Below, piece by piece: positions 24,947 through 32,408 of a DNA stretch of 64,000 nucleotides. The notes beneath the pieces were generated by a model. That model was not told where the DNA came from. It searched no databases and saw only the letters and a list, made by a program, of their open reading frames with translations. This DNA is from Bifidobacterium breve (GTDB lineage Bacteria > Actinomycetota > Thermoleophilia > Solirubrobacterales > Solirubrobacteraceae). The stretch is taken from positions 58,613 through 122,612 of the forward strand of contig CAMCVN010000003.1 of the NCBI GenBank assembly GCA_945881845.1. The letters run 5' to 3'. The position numbers were made by a program, and so were the translations under genes. Position 1 is the first letter of the stretch; each line of letters starts with the position of its first letter.

Positions 24947-25921
24947 TTACCACCAGACGGTCGACTCGAGGTTTTCGACCTCGTCGACCGGCAGCGTGTA
25001 GATCCCACTGGAGAGGTACTTCCAGCCGTCATCGCAGACGATGAAGACGACGTTGCCTTCGTCCATCTCACTCGCAATTCTCACTGCGACGCGGGCAATC
25101 GCACCCGATGAGACGCCGGCGAAGAGACCTTCTTCATCGAGCAAGCGTCGCGTCCAAACAACAGCGTCGCGATTGGTCACGAAGATCTTGCGGTCCAGCA
25201 GCGAGATGTCAATGATCGGCGGAATGAAGCCGTCGTCGAGCGAACGCAGGCCCTGGACCGGCTCACCCTGCATCGGTTCGGCGGCGACGATCGTGACGCG
25301 GTCGCCGAGCTCCTCCTTAAAGCGGCGCGCAACGCCCATCAGCGTGCCGCCGGTGCCGAGCCCGGCGACGAAGGCATCGACGTTGCCGTCGAGCTCGTCG
25401 AGGATCTCAACCGCCGTGCCTTCGTAATGGGCGCGCGGGTTGGCCTCGTTGCCGTACTGGTAGGGCATGTAATAGGAAGCGTCGGCGGCGGCCATCTCGA
25501 GCGCCATCGCAACGGCGCCGTTCGATCCTTGGTCGCCGGGCGAGTAGACGATCTCAGCGCCGTACATCTTCAATAGCTGGGTGCGCTCCGGCGTGACGTT
25601 GTCGGGCATCACGACCTTCAGCGGGTAGCCCTTGCGGGCGCAGATCATTGCCAGCGAGATCCCCGTGTTGCCGGAGGTCGGTTCAAGGATCGTCTGGCCG
25701 GGTGAGATCAGCCCCTTCTCCTCAGCATTCTCGATCAACGACTTGGCGACGCGATCTTTGATCGAGCCGGTCGGATTCATCGATTCCAGCTTGGCCCAAA
25801 TGCGCACGCCCGGCTTTGGCGAAAGGCGCTTGAGCTCGATCAGCGGCGTATTGCCAATCGAGTCGACCAGATCGGTGTAGCGGCCGGCGCAGGGTCGGCG
25901 TTCAATCGGGGGAACGGCCAT
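24947..25921 (-). CDS. cysM: CysO-dependent cysteine synthase (O-phosphoserine sulfhydrylase type)
   Basis: PLP enzyme that joins thiocarboxylated CysO to the aminoacrylate from O-phosphoserine. 324 residues. The PLP Lys is K55 in NPTGSIKDR; PTSGNTGISLA and GLGTGGTLMG bind PLP phosphate. Two features favour the CysM subtype over CysK: GEPVQGLRSLDDGFIPP contains the Arg that selects phosphoserine in M. tuberculosis CysM, and the C-terminal DDGWKYLSSG ... ESTVWW tail is the CysM active-site lid. Adjacent cysO and mec-like genes agree. The ATG is preceded by the 17-bp repeat that also precedes the moeZ upstream ORF. Confidence 0.92.
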   Translation of the reverse strand: MAVPPIERRPCAGRYTDLVDSIGNTPLIELKRLSPKPGVRIWAKLESMNPTGSIKDRVAKSLIENAEEKGLISPGQTILEPTSGNTGISLAMICARKGYPLKVVMPDNVTPERTQLLKMYGAEIVYSPGDQGSNGAVAMALEMAAADASYYMPYQYGNEANPRAHYEGTAVEILDELDGNVDAFVAGLGTGGTLMGVARRFKEELGDRVTIVAAEPMQGEPVQGLRSLDDGFIPPIIDISLLDRKIFVTNRDAVVWTRRLLDEEGLFAGVSSGAIARVAVRIASEMDEGNVVFIVCDDGWKYLSSGIYTLPVDEVENLESTVWW

Positions 25922-25938
25922 ACTTCAGAAAGGATAGC
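25922..25938 (-). promoter_or_regulatory. 17-bp repeat, copy at cysM (candidate leaderless promoter)
   Basis: Minus-strand GCTATCCTTTCTGAAGT is immediately followed by the cysM ATG. TATCCT (25931-25936) ends 9 nt before the start codon, the right distance for a -10 box of a leaderless message. The identical 17-mer occurs at 27471-27487. No -35 similarity is shared between the two sites. Confidence 0.5.
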
Positions 25939-25944
25939 TGGTAA

Positions 25945-26238
25945 TCAGCTGTGAAGCGAAGGCCCGGCGCCGCCTGCCATCGCAGGCAGAATAACGAGCG
26001 AATCAGCCGCCGTTACAACCGTCGCCAGCCCGTCAAGCACGCGCACGTCTTCGTCATTGAGGTAAACGTTGACGTAACGGTTGAGTTCGCCGTCCTCTCC
26101 GAAGAGCTGGTCGCGCGTGGCGGGGTGTGCCTCAACGAGGTTTGCGAGCACGTCGCCGACGGTTGCGCCGTCGGCGTCAACTTCACGCTCGCCGCCGACC
26201 GACGGTCGCAGGACTGGGGGGATTCGAATTGTCGCCAT
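25945..26238 (-). CDS. cysO: Sulfur-carrier protein CysO with C-terminal extension past GG
   Basis: 97 residues, ubiquitin-like ThiS/MoaD fold. VYLNDEDVRVLDGLATVVTAADSLVILPAMAGG closely follows M. tuberculosis CysO, which ends exactly at GG. Here the frame continues AGPSLHS before the TGA. Thiocarboxylation needs a free terminal Gly, so the precursor should require removal of seven residues. The reading is unambiguous across the GG codons, and nothing around the site indicates a frameshift. It lies between moeZ, the likely activating enzyme, and cysM, the sulfur acceptor enzyme. Confidence 0.92.
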   Translation of the reverse strand: MATIRIPPVLRPSVGGEREVDADGATVGDVLANLVEAHPATRDQLFGEDGELNRYVNVYLNDEDVRVLDGLATVVTAADSLVILPAMAGGAGPSLHS

Positions 26239-26249
26239 TGGCAGGCAGC

Positions 26250-27437
26250 CTACCCCGAGGCGGCGCAGAACGCTTCGTAGTCAGGGAAGACTCCGAGTTC
26301 ATCGTCGCCAATATCTTCAGGATCACGTGAGCAGATCGGGCAATCAGGATCCTGGCGGACCTTCAGCTCGGTGAAGCTGGCGGCAAGCGCGTCATACATC
26401 AGCAAGCGTCCGATTAGCGGATCACCGGCGCCGACGATCAGCTTGATCACTTCGGTCGCCTGCAGCAGCCCCATCGTTCCGGGCAGCACACCGATCACGC
26501 CGTTGGCGCCGCAGGACGGTGCCATGTCGGCCGGTGGTGGCTGACGGAAGAGGCAGCGGTAGCAAGGGCCATGACCAGGAGCGAAGACGCTGAGCTGACC
26601 TTCAAAGCCGAGGATCGCCGCTGAGACAACGGGAATGCCGAGCCTCACGCTGGCATCGTTGAGCAGGTAGCGGGTCGGGAAGTTATCGACGCCGTCGACG
26701 ATGATGTCCCAGCCTTCGATGATCTCGATGATGTTCGTCGCATCGAGCCGCGTCGGGTAACCGACTACGTTGACGTCAGGGTTCAGCGCCTTGATCGTCT
26801 CGGCTGCCGAATCGACCTTCAGCGTGCCGATCCGATCGGTCGTGTGGATCACTTGGCGCTGCAAGTTCGATAGGTCCACGACATCGTCATCGACAATTCC
26901 GAGCGTGCCGACCCCTGCCGCAGCGAGGTAGAGCGCGGTCGGCGACCCGAGGCCGCCGGCGCCCAGTAAGAGCACCCGCGCGTCAAGCAGCTTCTGCTGC
27001 CCGTCAACGCCTACCTCGGGCACCAACAGGTGGCGGCTGTAACGCTCGCGCTGTTCAGCGCTGAAACTGCGTGGAACCTCAACTTCGTAGCCGCGATCCT
27101 TCCAGAGCGTGAAGCCGCCGGCCATCGATTCGACGTCCTCGTAGCCCATCTCGTCCATCAGCGTGAGTGCACCGAGAGCCGAACGGATGCCGGCCGAGCA
27201 GTAGAGAATCACGCGCTGCGAGCGGTCCGGGACGACGCCTTCGATGCGCATCTCGAGGAAGCTGCGCGGAATGTGGACTGCGCCCGGCAGGATCCCTGCC
27301 GTGAGCTCTTCTGTCTCGCGGCAGTCGACTACGACCACGCCCTCACCGAGCAGCTGCACCACTTCGGATGGGTCAACCTCTTTGATCTGCTCCTTGACGT
27401 GGCGCAGAAGTTCGCTACCTGACTGTGACTGGCTCAC
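26250..27437 (-). CDS. moeZ: MoeZ-like adenylyltransferase/sulfurtransferase, rhodanese first
   Basis: Activates the CysO or MoaD C-terminus by adenylation and adds sulfur. 395 residues. An N-terminal rhodanese domain (residues 20-120, active Cys80 in ILYCSAGIRS) is followed by a ThiF/MoeB E1-like domain. That domain shows VLLLGAGGLGSPTALYL near 157, DGVDNFPTRYLLND, CYRC and CPIC zinc pairs, and the catalytic Cys in MAPSCGANG. In M. tuberculosis MoeZ the rhodanese is C-terminal; here the order is reversed. The start is GTG at 27437, overlapping the stop of a 12-codon upstream ORF. Confidence 0.92.
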   Translation of the reverse strand: MSQSQSGSELLRHVKEQIKEVDPSEVVQLLGEGVVVVDCRETEELTAGILPGAVHIPRSFLEMRIEGVVPDRSQRVILYCSAGIRSALGALTLMDEMGYEDVESMAGGFTLWKDRGYEVEVPRSFSAEQRERYSRHLLVPEVGVDGQQKLLDARVLLLGAGGLGSPTALYLAAAGVGTLGIVDDDVVDLSNLQRQVIHTTDRIGTLKVDSAAETIKALNPDVNVVGYPTRLDATNIIEIIEGWDIIVDGVDNFPTRYLLNDASVRLGIPVVSAAILGFEGQLSVFAPGHGPCYRCLFRQPPPADMAPSCGANGVIGVLPGTMGLLQATEVIKLIVGAGDPLIGRLLMYDALAASFTELKVRQDPDCPICSRDPEDIGDDELGVFPDYEAFCAASG

Positions 27438-27472
27438 TGTTTCACCGCCGGGACTGTTGGAGTTGGGTTCAC
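27434..27472 (-). CDS. Candidate 12-codon leader ORF upstream of moeZ
   Basis: Reads MNPTPTVPAVKQ from GTG at 27472 to TGA. The TGA overlaps the moeZ GTG as GTGA, which would couple moeZ translation to it. TATCCT of the 17-bp repeat ends 7 nt before this GTG, so it would be the first codon of a leaderless transcript. There are no Cys codons, so a cysteine attenuation role is not supported. Three of its twelve codons are proline. Confidence 0.4.
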   Translation of the reverse strand: MNPTPTVPAVKQ

Positions 27473-27487
27473 TTCAGAAAGGATAGC
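27471..27487 (-). promoter_or_regulatory. 17-bp repeat, copy upstream of moeZ
   Basis: Exact second copy of minus-strand GCTATCCTTTCTGAAGT. It lies 34 bp before the moeZ start and runs directly into the GTG of the 12-codon ORF. It contains a TATCCT -10-like hexamer (27480-27485). Possibly a shared promoter or operator for the cysteine genes. Confidence 0.5.
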
Positions 27488-27547
27488 GCCGCCGCGGCCG
27501 AGGGTGCGGGGCCTGCAACGGCGGCTGCCGCGTACCCTTGATGGTCG

Positions 27548-28174
27548 ATGAACCCTCGCCTACGGCTGACACTGATGGCCGGCGCCACGATCGTTCTACT
27601 CGCGATCCTCGCCTTCCTGCTGCTAAGCGATCCCAATGCCAACAGCTCGCGCCTGCCTGCCACGCGCTTTGCCGGCGGTATTCGGCCCGAGTCTCCCCCA
27701 GTTCGCTTTGCGCTTCGCGACCAGGACGGCAAGCTGATCAAGGCCTCCGCCCTCCGCGGCCAGCCGGTGATCGTCGCCTTCATGTACACGACCTGCCAGA
27801 ACGAGTGTCCAACGATGGCGCAGCAGATCCGTGGCGCGCTCGATCGGCTAGGCAGTGACGTTCCCGTCGTCGCGATCAGCGTCGACCCTGCGGGCGACAC
27901 GCCTGCGAGCGCTCGACGCTTCCTCTCTGCGCAGCACCTTGGCGGCCGGATGAACTTCCTGCTCGGTAGCGGTCAGACGCTGCAGCCGGTCTGGCGCGAA
28001 TTTGGCATCCAACCACAGGAGACTGGCCGCGAGCACACCGCGATCGTCGTCCTGCTCGACGCCGAAGGTCACCAGCGGATCGGCTTCCCCTTGAGCGAAT
28101 TGACGCCCGAGGGAATCGCCCACGACGTCCGCGTGCTCGGGCGCGAAGCTGGCGCCCAAAGCAGCGCTAACTAG
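27548..28174 (+). CDS. SCO1/SenC-family copper/redox protein
   Basis: 208 residues, N-terminal membrane anchor (LTLMAGATIVLLAILAFLLL), thioredoxin-fold domain outside the membrane. The copper/redox motif MYTTCQNECP puts Cys at 83 and 87, and the conserved copper His is in REHTAIVVLLDAEG near residue 161. SCO proteins deliver copper to the CuA site of cytochrome c oxidase or reduce its cysteines. Neighbouring membrane genes on the other strand may be functionally related. TACCCT (27533-27538) ends 9 nt before the ATG. Confidence 0.9.
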   Translation: MNPRLRLTLMAGATIVLLAILAFLLLSDPNANSSRLPATRFAGGIRPESPPVRFALRDQDGKLIKASALRGQPVIVAFMYTTCQNECPTMAQQIRGALDRLGSDVPVVAISVDPAGDTPASARRFLSAQHLGGRMNFLLGSGQTLQPVWREFGIQPQETGREHTAIVVLLDAEGHQRIGFPLSELTPEGIAHDVRVLGREAGAQSSAN

Positions 28175-28177
28175 CGC

Positions 28178-28333
28178 TCACTGCGGTGCCTGGTCGGGAT
28201 CGGCCGCATCCTCGCGCTCGCGCCGAGCCTCGCGCCGACTGCTCCACCAAAGCCCAAGCCCGATCAAGAGAATCGGGGCCAGATAGAGCAGCACGTGGTA
28301 CCAGTGACCGACGTGGGCGAGCGTAAAAGTCAC
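28178..28333 (-). CDS. 51-residue single-pass membrane protein
   Basis: From GTG at 28333: MTFTLAHVGHWYHVLLYLAP then ILLIGLGLWWSSRREARRER and an acidic tail. One transmembrane helix with an Arg-rich cytoplasmic end. The GTG overlaps the stop of the upstream polytopic membrane gene as GTGA, so the pair is coupled. The frame extends further upstream, but that part lies inside the neighbouring gene and is not conserved-looking. Function unknown; possibly a small accessory subunit. Confidence 0.65.
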   Translation of the reverse strand: MTFTLAHVGHWYHVLLYLAPILLIGLGLWWSSRREARREREDAADPDQAPQ

Positions 28334-29748
28334 GAGGCGGCCGCCGATAGAAACCAGAGGCCAAGGCAGGTGAAGGCGACCATCACGAGCAGCATCCAGT
28401 ACTGCGAGCGGATTGCGACGCGCGGATTGGACCAAGTGGTTAGCGCCTGGTCGTGCGCCAGCACCAGCGCCGCCACGTGGCCGATCACCAGCGCAGCGAC
28501 CTGCGTGTACCAGATCGCATTGGCGCTTAGGAGTGAGTAGTTGATCGCCGACTGCGAGGTGCCGAAGATGTCGGAGCCGTTGCCGAGCGGGTCGGAGATC
28601 AGAAAGAAGCTGGCCTGCCCCTGGAAGACGAAGAGCGAGAAGTAATGCGCAACGACGTAGGCGAGCGCGATTGGGATCAACGTGTGGGCGAAGCTACGCC
28701 CCAGCTCCGCCGTCGGCGGCATGCCGGAGCCGGTGCGGTTCATTCCGACGACGGCGAGCCCGTAGAGCCCGCTTATGAGCCCCACAAGCAGCAGTAAGCC
28801 AACCGTGTAGGCGAGCTCGACTGCAGTACCGGACGCAAAGCCGAGCGAAGCGAAGAGATCGCTGAGCTGCTGTGCCATCCCGCTTGCTCCTGTCCAGACG
28901 GTTCCCTGGGAGAAGCCATCGAAGCTGGTGCTGCCGATCAGCACGCAGACGACGGCGACCGAGCCGGCCACCTGCGGCATCTCGAGTGCACCGACGAGAG
29001 GGGCGCGCAGGCTGCAGCGGCGATCCTTCCAGTCGAGCGGGGCTAGCAGCGCGAAGAGACTGAAGGCAACGCCGAAGCCGTCGGCGTTGCGGCACCACTT
29101 CTCAGCGCCGAAGCAGCTCATCCCGATCAGCATCACGGCGGCATAGATCAAAGCGACAATCGCCAATGAGCTTGGCTCCTCGCGGCCGCTCCAGACCAGC
29201 TCAATCCAAGCGAAGGCGAGAATCATCAGCGCCGCCGGCCATCGCCCAAGCCGCTCCGGGTAGTTGATCGGTGCCGGCAAACCGCCACCAACGCGCGCCG
29301 CCGCCCAGCCGACGCCGCGGCCGACCGCCCGCCACGGGCTGAGGACGGCAAAGACGTCGCCGAATAGGACCGACGCGAACGGAATCCCAACCCAGACGAG
29401 AACGAAGATCGCCGTCGGCGCGATGTTTGCCGTCGCCGTCTGACTGCCGGCCAGACCGGCGTAGACGATTAGCGCGAAAGCGAAGATGCCGAGCGCACCG
29501 GCCAGAACCTCCAGCACCAGTGGCACCCTGCCGAGCAGCCTTGAGCGTGCACCGGCCAGCACCGGCTTTGGCCACAGCACCGAGAGCGCGACGAACGAAG
29601 CGACGAGAACGAAGGCCGCCGCCCAAGCGAAGAGCCAGAGCGGGATCGGCAGGTCGGCGCGCTGACCGATGCCGTGTGCGGATGCTGTCGCCGGAACAGC
29701 AAGCGCCGTCAGTGCGGCCAGCAGGCCGGGTGTAGAAAGGCGCATCAT
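28330..29748 (-). CDS. Polytopic membrane protein of unknown function
   Basis: 472 residues. A signal-like N-terminus (GLLAALTALAVPATASAHG) is followed by about ten hydrophobic segments over the rest of the protein. Recognisable short motifs are ALSPWRAVGRGVGW, AHYFSLFVFQGQASFFLISDPLG and NGSDIFGTSQSAINYSLLSANAIWYTQ. Similar proteins occur in actinobacteria, often with vague or misleading names, and I cannot assign a reaction. The His-rich positions in membrane segments and adjacency to sco1 make a copper or respiratory role possible but unproven. Starts at tandem ATG codons. Confidence 0.75.
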   Translation of the reverse strand: MMRLSTPGLLAALTALAVPATASAHGIGQRADLPIPLWLFAWAAAFVLVASFVALSVLWPKPVLAGARSRLLGRVPLVLEVLAGALGIFAFALIVYAGLAGSQTATANIAPTAIFVLVWVGIPFASVLFGDVFAVLSPWRAVGRGVGWAAARVGGGLPAPINYPERLGRWPAALMILAFAWIELVWSGREEPSSLAIVALIYAAVMLIGMSCFGAEKWCRNADGFGVAFSLFALLAPLDWKDRRCSLRAPLVGALEMPQVAGSVAVVCVLIGSTSFDGFSQGTVWTGASGMAQQLSDLFASLGFASGTAVELAYTVGLLLLVGLISGLYGLAVVGMNRTGSGMPPTAELGRSFAHTLIPIALAYVVAHYFSLFVFQGQASFFLISDPLGNGSDIFGTSQSAINYSLLSANAIWYTQVAALVIGHVAALVLAHDQALTTWSNPRVAIRSQYWMLLVMVAFTCLGLWFLSAAAS

Positions 29749-29763
29749 CGAAGCGACAACGAT

Positions 29764-29791
29764 ACGCGGCGGGCCCGAAGACCCGCCGCGT
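29764..29791 (-). terminator. Hairpin terminator after secreted paralog 1
   Basis: Perfect 10-bp stem ACGCGGCGGG/CCCGCCGCGT with an 8-nt loop, followed on the minus strand by ATCGTTGT. The T-run is weak but the stem is very stable. It separates the secreted-protein gene from the downstream membrane-protein gene, 16 bp before the latter's start. Confidence 0.7.
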
Positions 29792-29836
29792 CGTTACGCC
29801 AGTTTTGTTACGCCGCGCACGCGCGGCAAGCCTCAG

Positions 29837-30697
29837 CTACTTGCAGGGAACCGTGTTATCGATCCTCTTGCCGATCTGGTCAATCTTCCAGCTCTTCTGA
29901 TCTGCACTCTTAGCCGTGTTGATCGTGTACTCGCCGTTGTAACCAAAGTTGAGCTTCTTGCTCTTGGGACATGCTCCCAGTCCAATCCCCGGCTTCCCCT
30001 TGTAATAGGCAGCTTTGATCCCGGAATTGAAATCAACAAGCTGCGAGACGAGCCCGGGCGTCGGCATGATCAGCCCTTCGGGGATCGTGAACCGCATCAC
30101 CTTGCCGTATAGCCGCTTGGCTGAACCGGTGGCGTTGCTGAGCTTCCCTTCGATCACAGCGGTCGCAAGAGGCGTTACGACGCGTAGGGCCAGAGTGTCC
30201 TTGACCCTTGCCCCACCCTTGCTGCGAGCGTTCATCACAAAGGTCTTGATCTCCAGCTCAGTGAACAGCGTGTAGAGCCCAGGCAGCGCACCCTTCGTGC
30301 GGACCAGACCGCTCGCAGATGACGGGATGTCGATTCGCGAGTCGGGATTACAGTTATCAGGCGTATCGAGGATCGTCTGGAGGTCGCAGCCCGGAAAGCT
30401 GTTGGTATTGAAGACCAACGCTTTGTCGAGATAGACGTTGGCAAACACGGTGGAGAACGGAACCTCGTTCGTGGCTCCAGTGTTCTTGGCGCCAGTGTTT
30501 GTCGGACCGCCAGCAATCCCATAAGCATGGAACGGATGGATCTTCAGTGCGACTGCCTTCGGCTTCTTGTTGGTTCCAGCCTTACCGGTTACGCCAGCCT
30601 CAAAGCGCTGGAATTCGGCCGGTGTTGCAACCGCTGAAGCTGCCGGCAGAACCGCTGCCAGCGCCGCGATTGCCGCAAACATCGCCACTTTCTTCAT
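29837..30697 (-). CDS. Secreted protein, tandem paralog 1
   Basis: 286 residues with a clear Sec signal peptide (MKKVAMFAAIAALAAVLPAA, cleavage probably at ASA-VA). The mature part is about 260 residues, starts ATPAEFQRFEAGVTGKAGT, is Lys-rich and carries four Cys (GCDLQT, DNCNP, GACPKS, and the terminal VPCK), probably two disulfides. About two-thirds identical by eye to the next gene; it differs by a short insert (ARSKGGARV) near residue 178. I recognise no named family. SD GAAGGAG lies 6 nt before the ATG. The duplicated pair probably encodes abundant extracellular or wall-associated proteins. Confidence 0.8.
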   Translation of the reverse strand: MKKVAMFAAIAALAAVLPAASAVATPAEFQRFEAGVTGKAGTNKKPKAVALKIHPFHAYGIAGGPTNTGAKNTGATNEVPFSTVFANVYLDKALVFNTNSFPGCDLQTILDTPDNCNPDSRIDIPSSASGLVRTKGALPGLYTLFTELEIKTFVMNARSKGGARVKDTLALRVVTPLATAVIEGKLSNATGSAKRLYGKVMRFTIPEGLIMPTPGLVSQLVDFNSGIKAAYYKGKPGIGLGACPKSKKLNFGYNGEYTINTAKSADQKSWKIDQIGKRIDNTVPCK

Positions 30698-30800
30698 CTC
30701 GCTCCTTCTCTCAGTTGACGGACCCTGGTAACAAGTACCACGTTCGCGCCGTGCTGTGCGTCAGTTAAGCCAGTTCGGTGCTCAGTCCCCTAGAACGAAA

Positions 30801-30826
30801 CGGGGCGGACCCAATGGCCCGCCCCG
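30801..30826 (-). terminator. Rho-independent terminator after secreted paralog 2
   Basis: CGGGGCGG and CCGCCCCG form an 8-bp GC-only stem with a 10-nt loop. On the minus strand it is followed by TTTCGTTCT, a usable U-rich tract. It lies 45 bp after the paralog 2 stop and upstream of the paralog 1 promoter region, so the two paralogs are probably separate transcripts. Confidence 0.8.
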
Positions 30827-30870
30827 AAACTGCTTCAAGTGTCTCTTTGCACCGACTGGGTGCTAGGCGA

Positions 30871-31704
30871 CTACTTGCAAGCGACCATCTTGTCGATCCG
30901 CGGACCGATCTGACCGATCTTCCAGCTCTTCTGATCGGCGCTCTTGGTCGTGTTGATCGTGTACTCGCCGTTGTACCCGAAGTTGAGCTTCTTGTTGCTC
31001 GGGCACTTCTTGAGACCGACCAGCGGCTTACCCTTCGAAGTGGCAACCTTGATTCCGGAGTTGAAATCAACAAGCTGCGAGACGAGACCGTCTGTCGGAG
31101 CGATCAGCCCGTCAGGGATCGAGAAACGTATCCGCGAGCCGTACTTCTTCGCGGCCGATCCTGTCGCCTTGCCAATCTTGCCTTCGATCACTGCAGTAGC
31201 GAGCGGAGTAACAACTCGCAGCGCCAGCGTGTCCTTGCTCAGCACGAACGTCTTGATCTCAAGATCGGTGAAGAGCGTGTACAGGCCAGGCAGTGCACCC
31301 TTAACGCGAACTAGGCCAGATGCTTGGGAAGGAGTGTCGACGCGAGACAGCTTCGGGCATGAATCCGGATTGTCAAGCACAGTCTGCAGCTTGCAGGTTG
31401 GGAAGCTGCCAAGGTTGTAGACGATCGCCTTGTCGGTGTAGACGTTGGCGAAAACTGTCGAGAACGGAACCTCGTTCGTGGCGCCAGTGTTCGCGCCGCC
31501 AATGTTTGTCGGACCGCCACCAATCCCGTAATCATGGAACGGGTGAATCTTGAGCTGCACAGCCTTTGGCTTCGCGTTGGTGCCAGACTTACCGGTCACA
31601 GCAGCCTCAAAGCGCTGAAACTCAGCCGGCGTAGCGAATGCCGAGGCGGCTGGGACGGTTACCGCAAGAGCGGTAACAGCGGCGATCAATAGTGATTTTT
31701 TCAT
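30871..31704 (-). CDS. Secreted protein, tandem paralog 2
   Basis: 277 residues, signal peptide MKKSLLIAAVTALAVTVPAA then SAFATPAEFQRFEAAVTGKSG. Shares with paralog 1 the blocks KIHPFHDYGIGGGPTN, TGATNEVPFSTVFANVY, ALPGLYTLFT, LEIKTFV and KLNFGYNGEYTIN, and all four Cys. Strong SD AGGAGAG lies 5-6 nt before the ATG. Upstream lie a 12-bp palindrome and a 12-bp tandem repeat, and a terminator follows. The well-formed expression signals suggest strong or regulated expression. Function unknown. Confidence 0.8.
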   Translation of the reverse strand: MKKSLLIAAVTALAVTVPAASAFATPAEFQRFEAAVTGKSGTNAKPKAVQLKIHPFHDYGIGGGPTNIGGANTGATNEVPFSTVFANVYTDKAIVYNLGSFPTCKLQTVLDNPDSCPKLSRVDTPSQASGLVRVKGALPGLYTLFTDLEIKTFVLSKDTLALRVVTPLATAVIEGKIGKATGSAAKKYGSRIRFSIPDGLIAPTDGLVSQLVDFNSGIKVATSKGKPLVGLKKCPSNKKLNFGYNGEYTINTTKSADQKSWKIGQIGPRIDKMVACK

Positions 31705-31731
31705 TTCTCTCCTGCTTTCTGCTGGTTGGTC

Positions 31732-31783
31732 TATCTATAGATACCAGTTCTTGGCCATAAGTTGCGCCGGTAGTTGCGCCGGT
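31732..31783 (-). promoter_or_regulatory. Palindrome and tandem repeat upstream of secreted paralog 2
   Basis: TATCTATAGATA (31732-31743) is a perfect 12-bp palindrome 28 bp before the start codon and could supply the -10 box. AGTTGCGCCGGT is repeated perfectly in tandem at 31760-31771 and 31772-31783, just upstream of the probable -35 zone. Direct repeats there are typical of activator sites. No comparable elements are seen before paralog 1. Confidence 0.55.
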
Positions 31784-31804
31784 TCGATTGCTGGCCGAGT
31801 TCGA

Positions 31805-32350
31805 TCAGCGCAACAGAGTGAAACGGACGACGTCGTAGCGACGCCCTCTAAGCGCAATTCCTGAGCGCACAAGGGCTCCACGCTTGTACCCGGCGCGCTC
31901 GGCGACGCGCTGAGAACCATCATTCTCAGGTTCGACGTAAAGGTCGAGCCGTTCGAGGCCGAGCGGTCCGAGCGCCCAGCTTGAGAGCAGTTCGAGCGCC
32001 ATCTGAGCTACCCCCTGATTGCGCGCCCAAGGCGCCGTCCAATAGCCAATCTCAGAGCGGCGGCGGGTCAACGAGACGGCGTGCAGGCCAACGGCGCCGA
32101 GCACCTGCGAGCTGTCATCGGCGCTCACGACAGCTAGCGGCAATGCAGTCGGCGAGCGGCCGAAGCTGATGAAGCGGCGCGCGTCCTCGGGCGTGTAGGG
32201 AATCGGAACAGAGGTGTAGCGCGCAGTCAGCGGATCGGCGCAGGCCTCAACGAGGCTTCGAACGTCAGCCTCCCCCCACTGGCGCAGCGACAACGGGCCG
32301 CTCGCTAGGGGCGGCTCGGGAAGCTCAACCGCTGGATTACCGATCAGCAT
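31805..32350 (-). CDS. GNAT-family N-acetyltransferase (RimJ/RimL-like)
   Basis: 181 residues from ATG at 32350. The pattern LSLRQWGEADVRSLVEACAD, IGYWTAPWARNQGVAQMALELLSSWALGPLGLERLDLYVEPENDGSQRVAERAGYKRGALVR is the Acetyltransf_3 type. It has the pyrophosphate-binding RNQGVA (for the R/QxxGxG/A loop) and the ExxNxxSxRVxERxG signature. Acts on an amino group using acetyl-CoA; the target is unknown. Divergent from the redoxin gene. Confidence 0.85.
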   Translation of the reverse strand: MLIGNPAVELPEPPLASGPLSLRQWGEADVRSLVEACADPLTARYTSVPIPYTPEDARRFISFGRSPTALPLAVVSADDSSQVLGAVGLHAVSLTRRRSEIGYWTAPWARNQGVAQMALELLSSWALGPLGLERLDLYVEPENDGSQRVAERAGYKRGALVRSGIALRGRRYDVVRFTLLR

Positions 32351-32408
32351 TGGCTGTGATTGGATCGACGCACTCTGTGCCGCGATGCTAGCGTGCGCGA
32401 CCGAGCTT

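Noticed and set aside
28334..28435. Upstream extension of the 51-residue membrane protein
   Set aside because: It lies inside the polytopic membrane gene, and the GTGA coupling point gives a better start.
29812..29827. GCCGCG-CACG-CGCGGC hairpin as a terminator
   Set aside because: No T-run on the minus strand after it; the stronger hairpin at 29764-29791 is the better terminator candidate.
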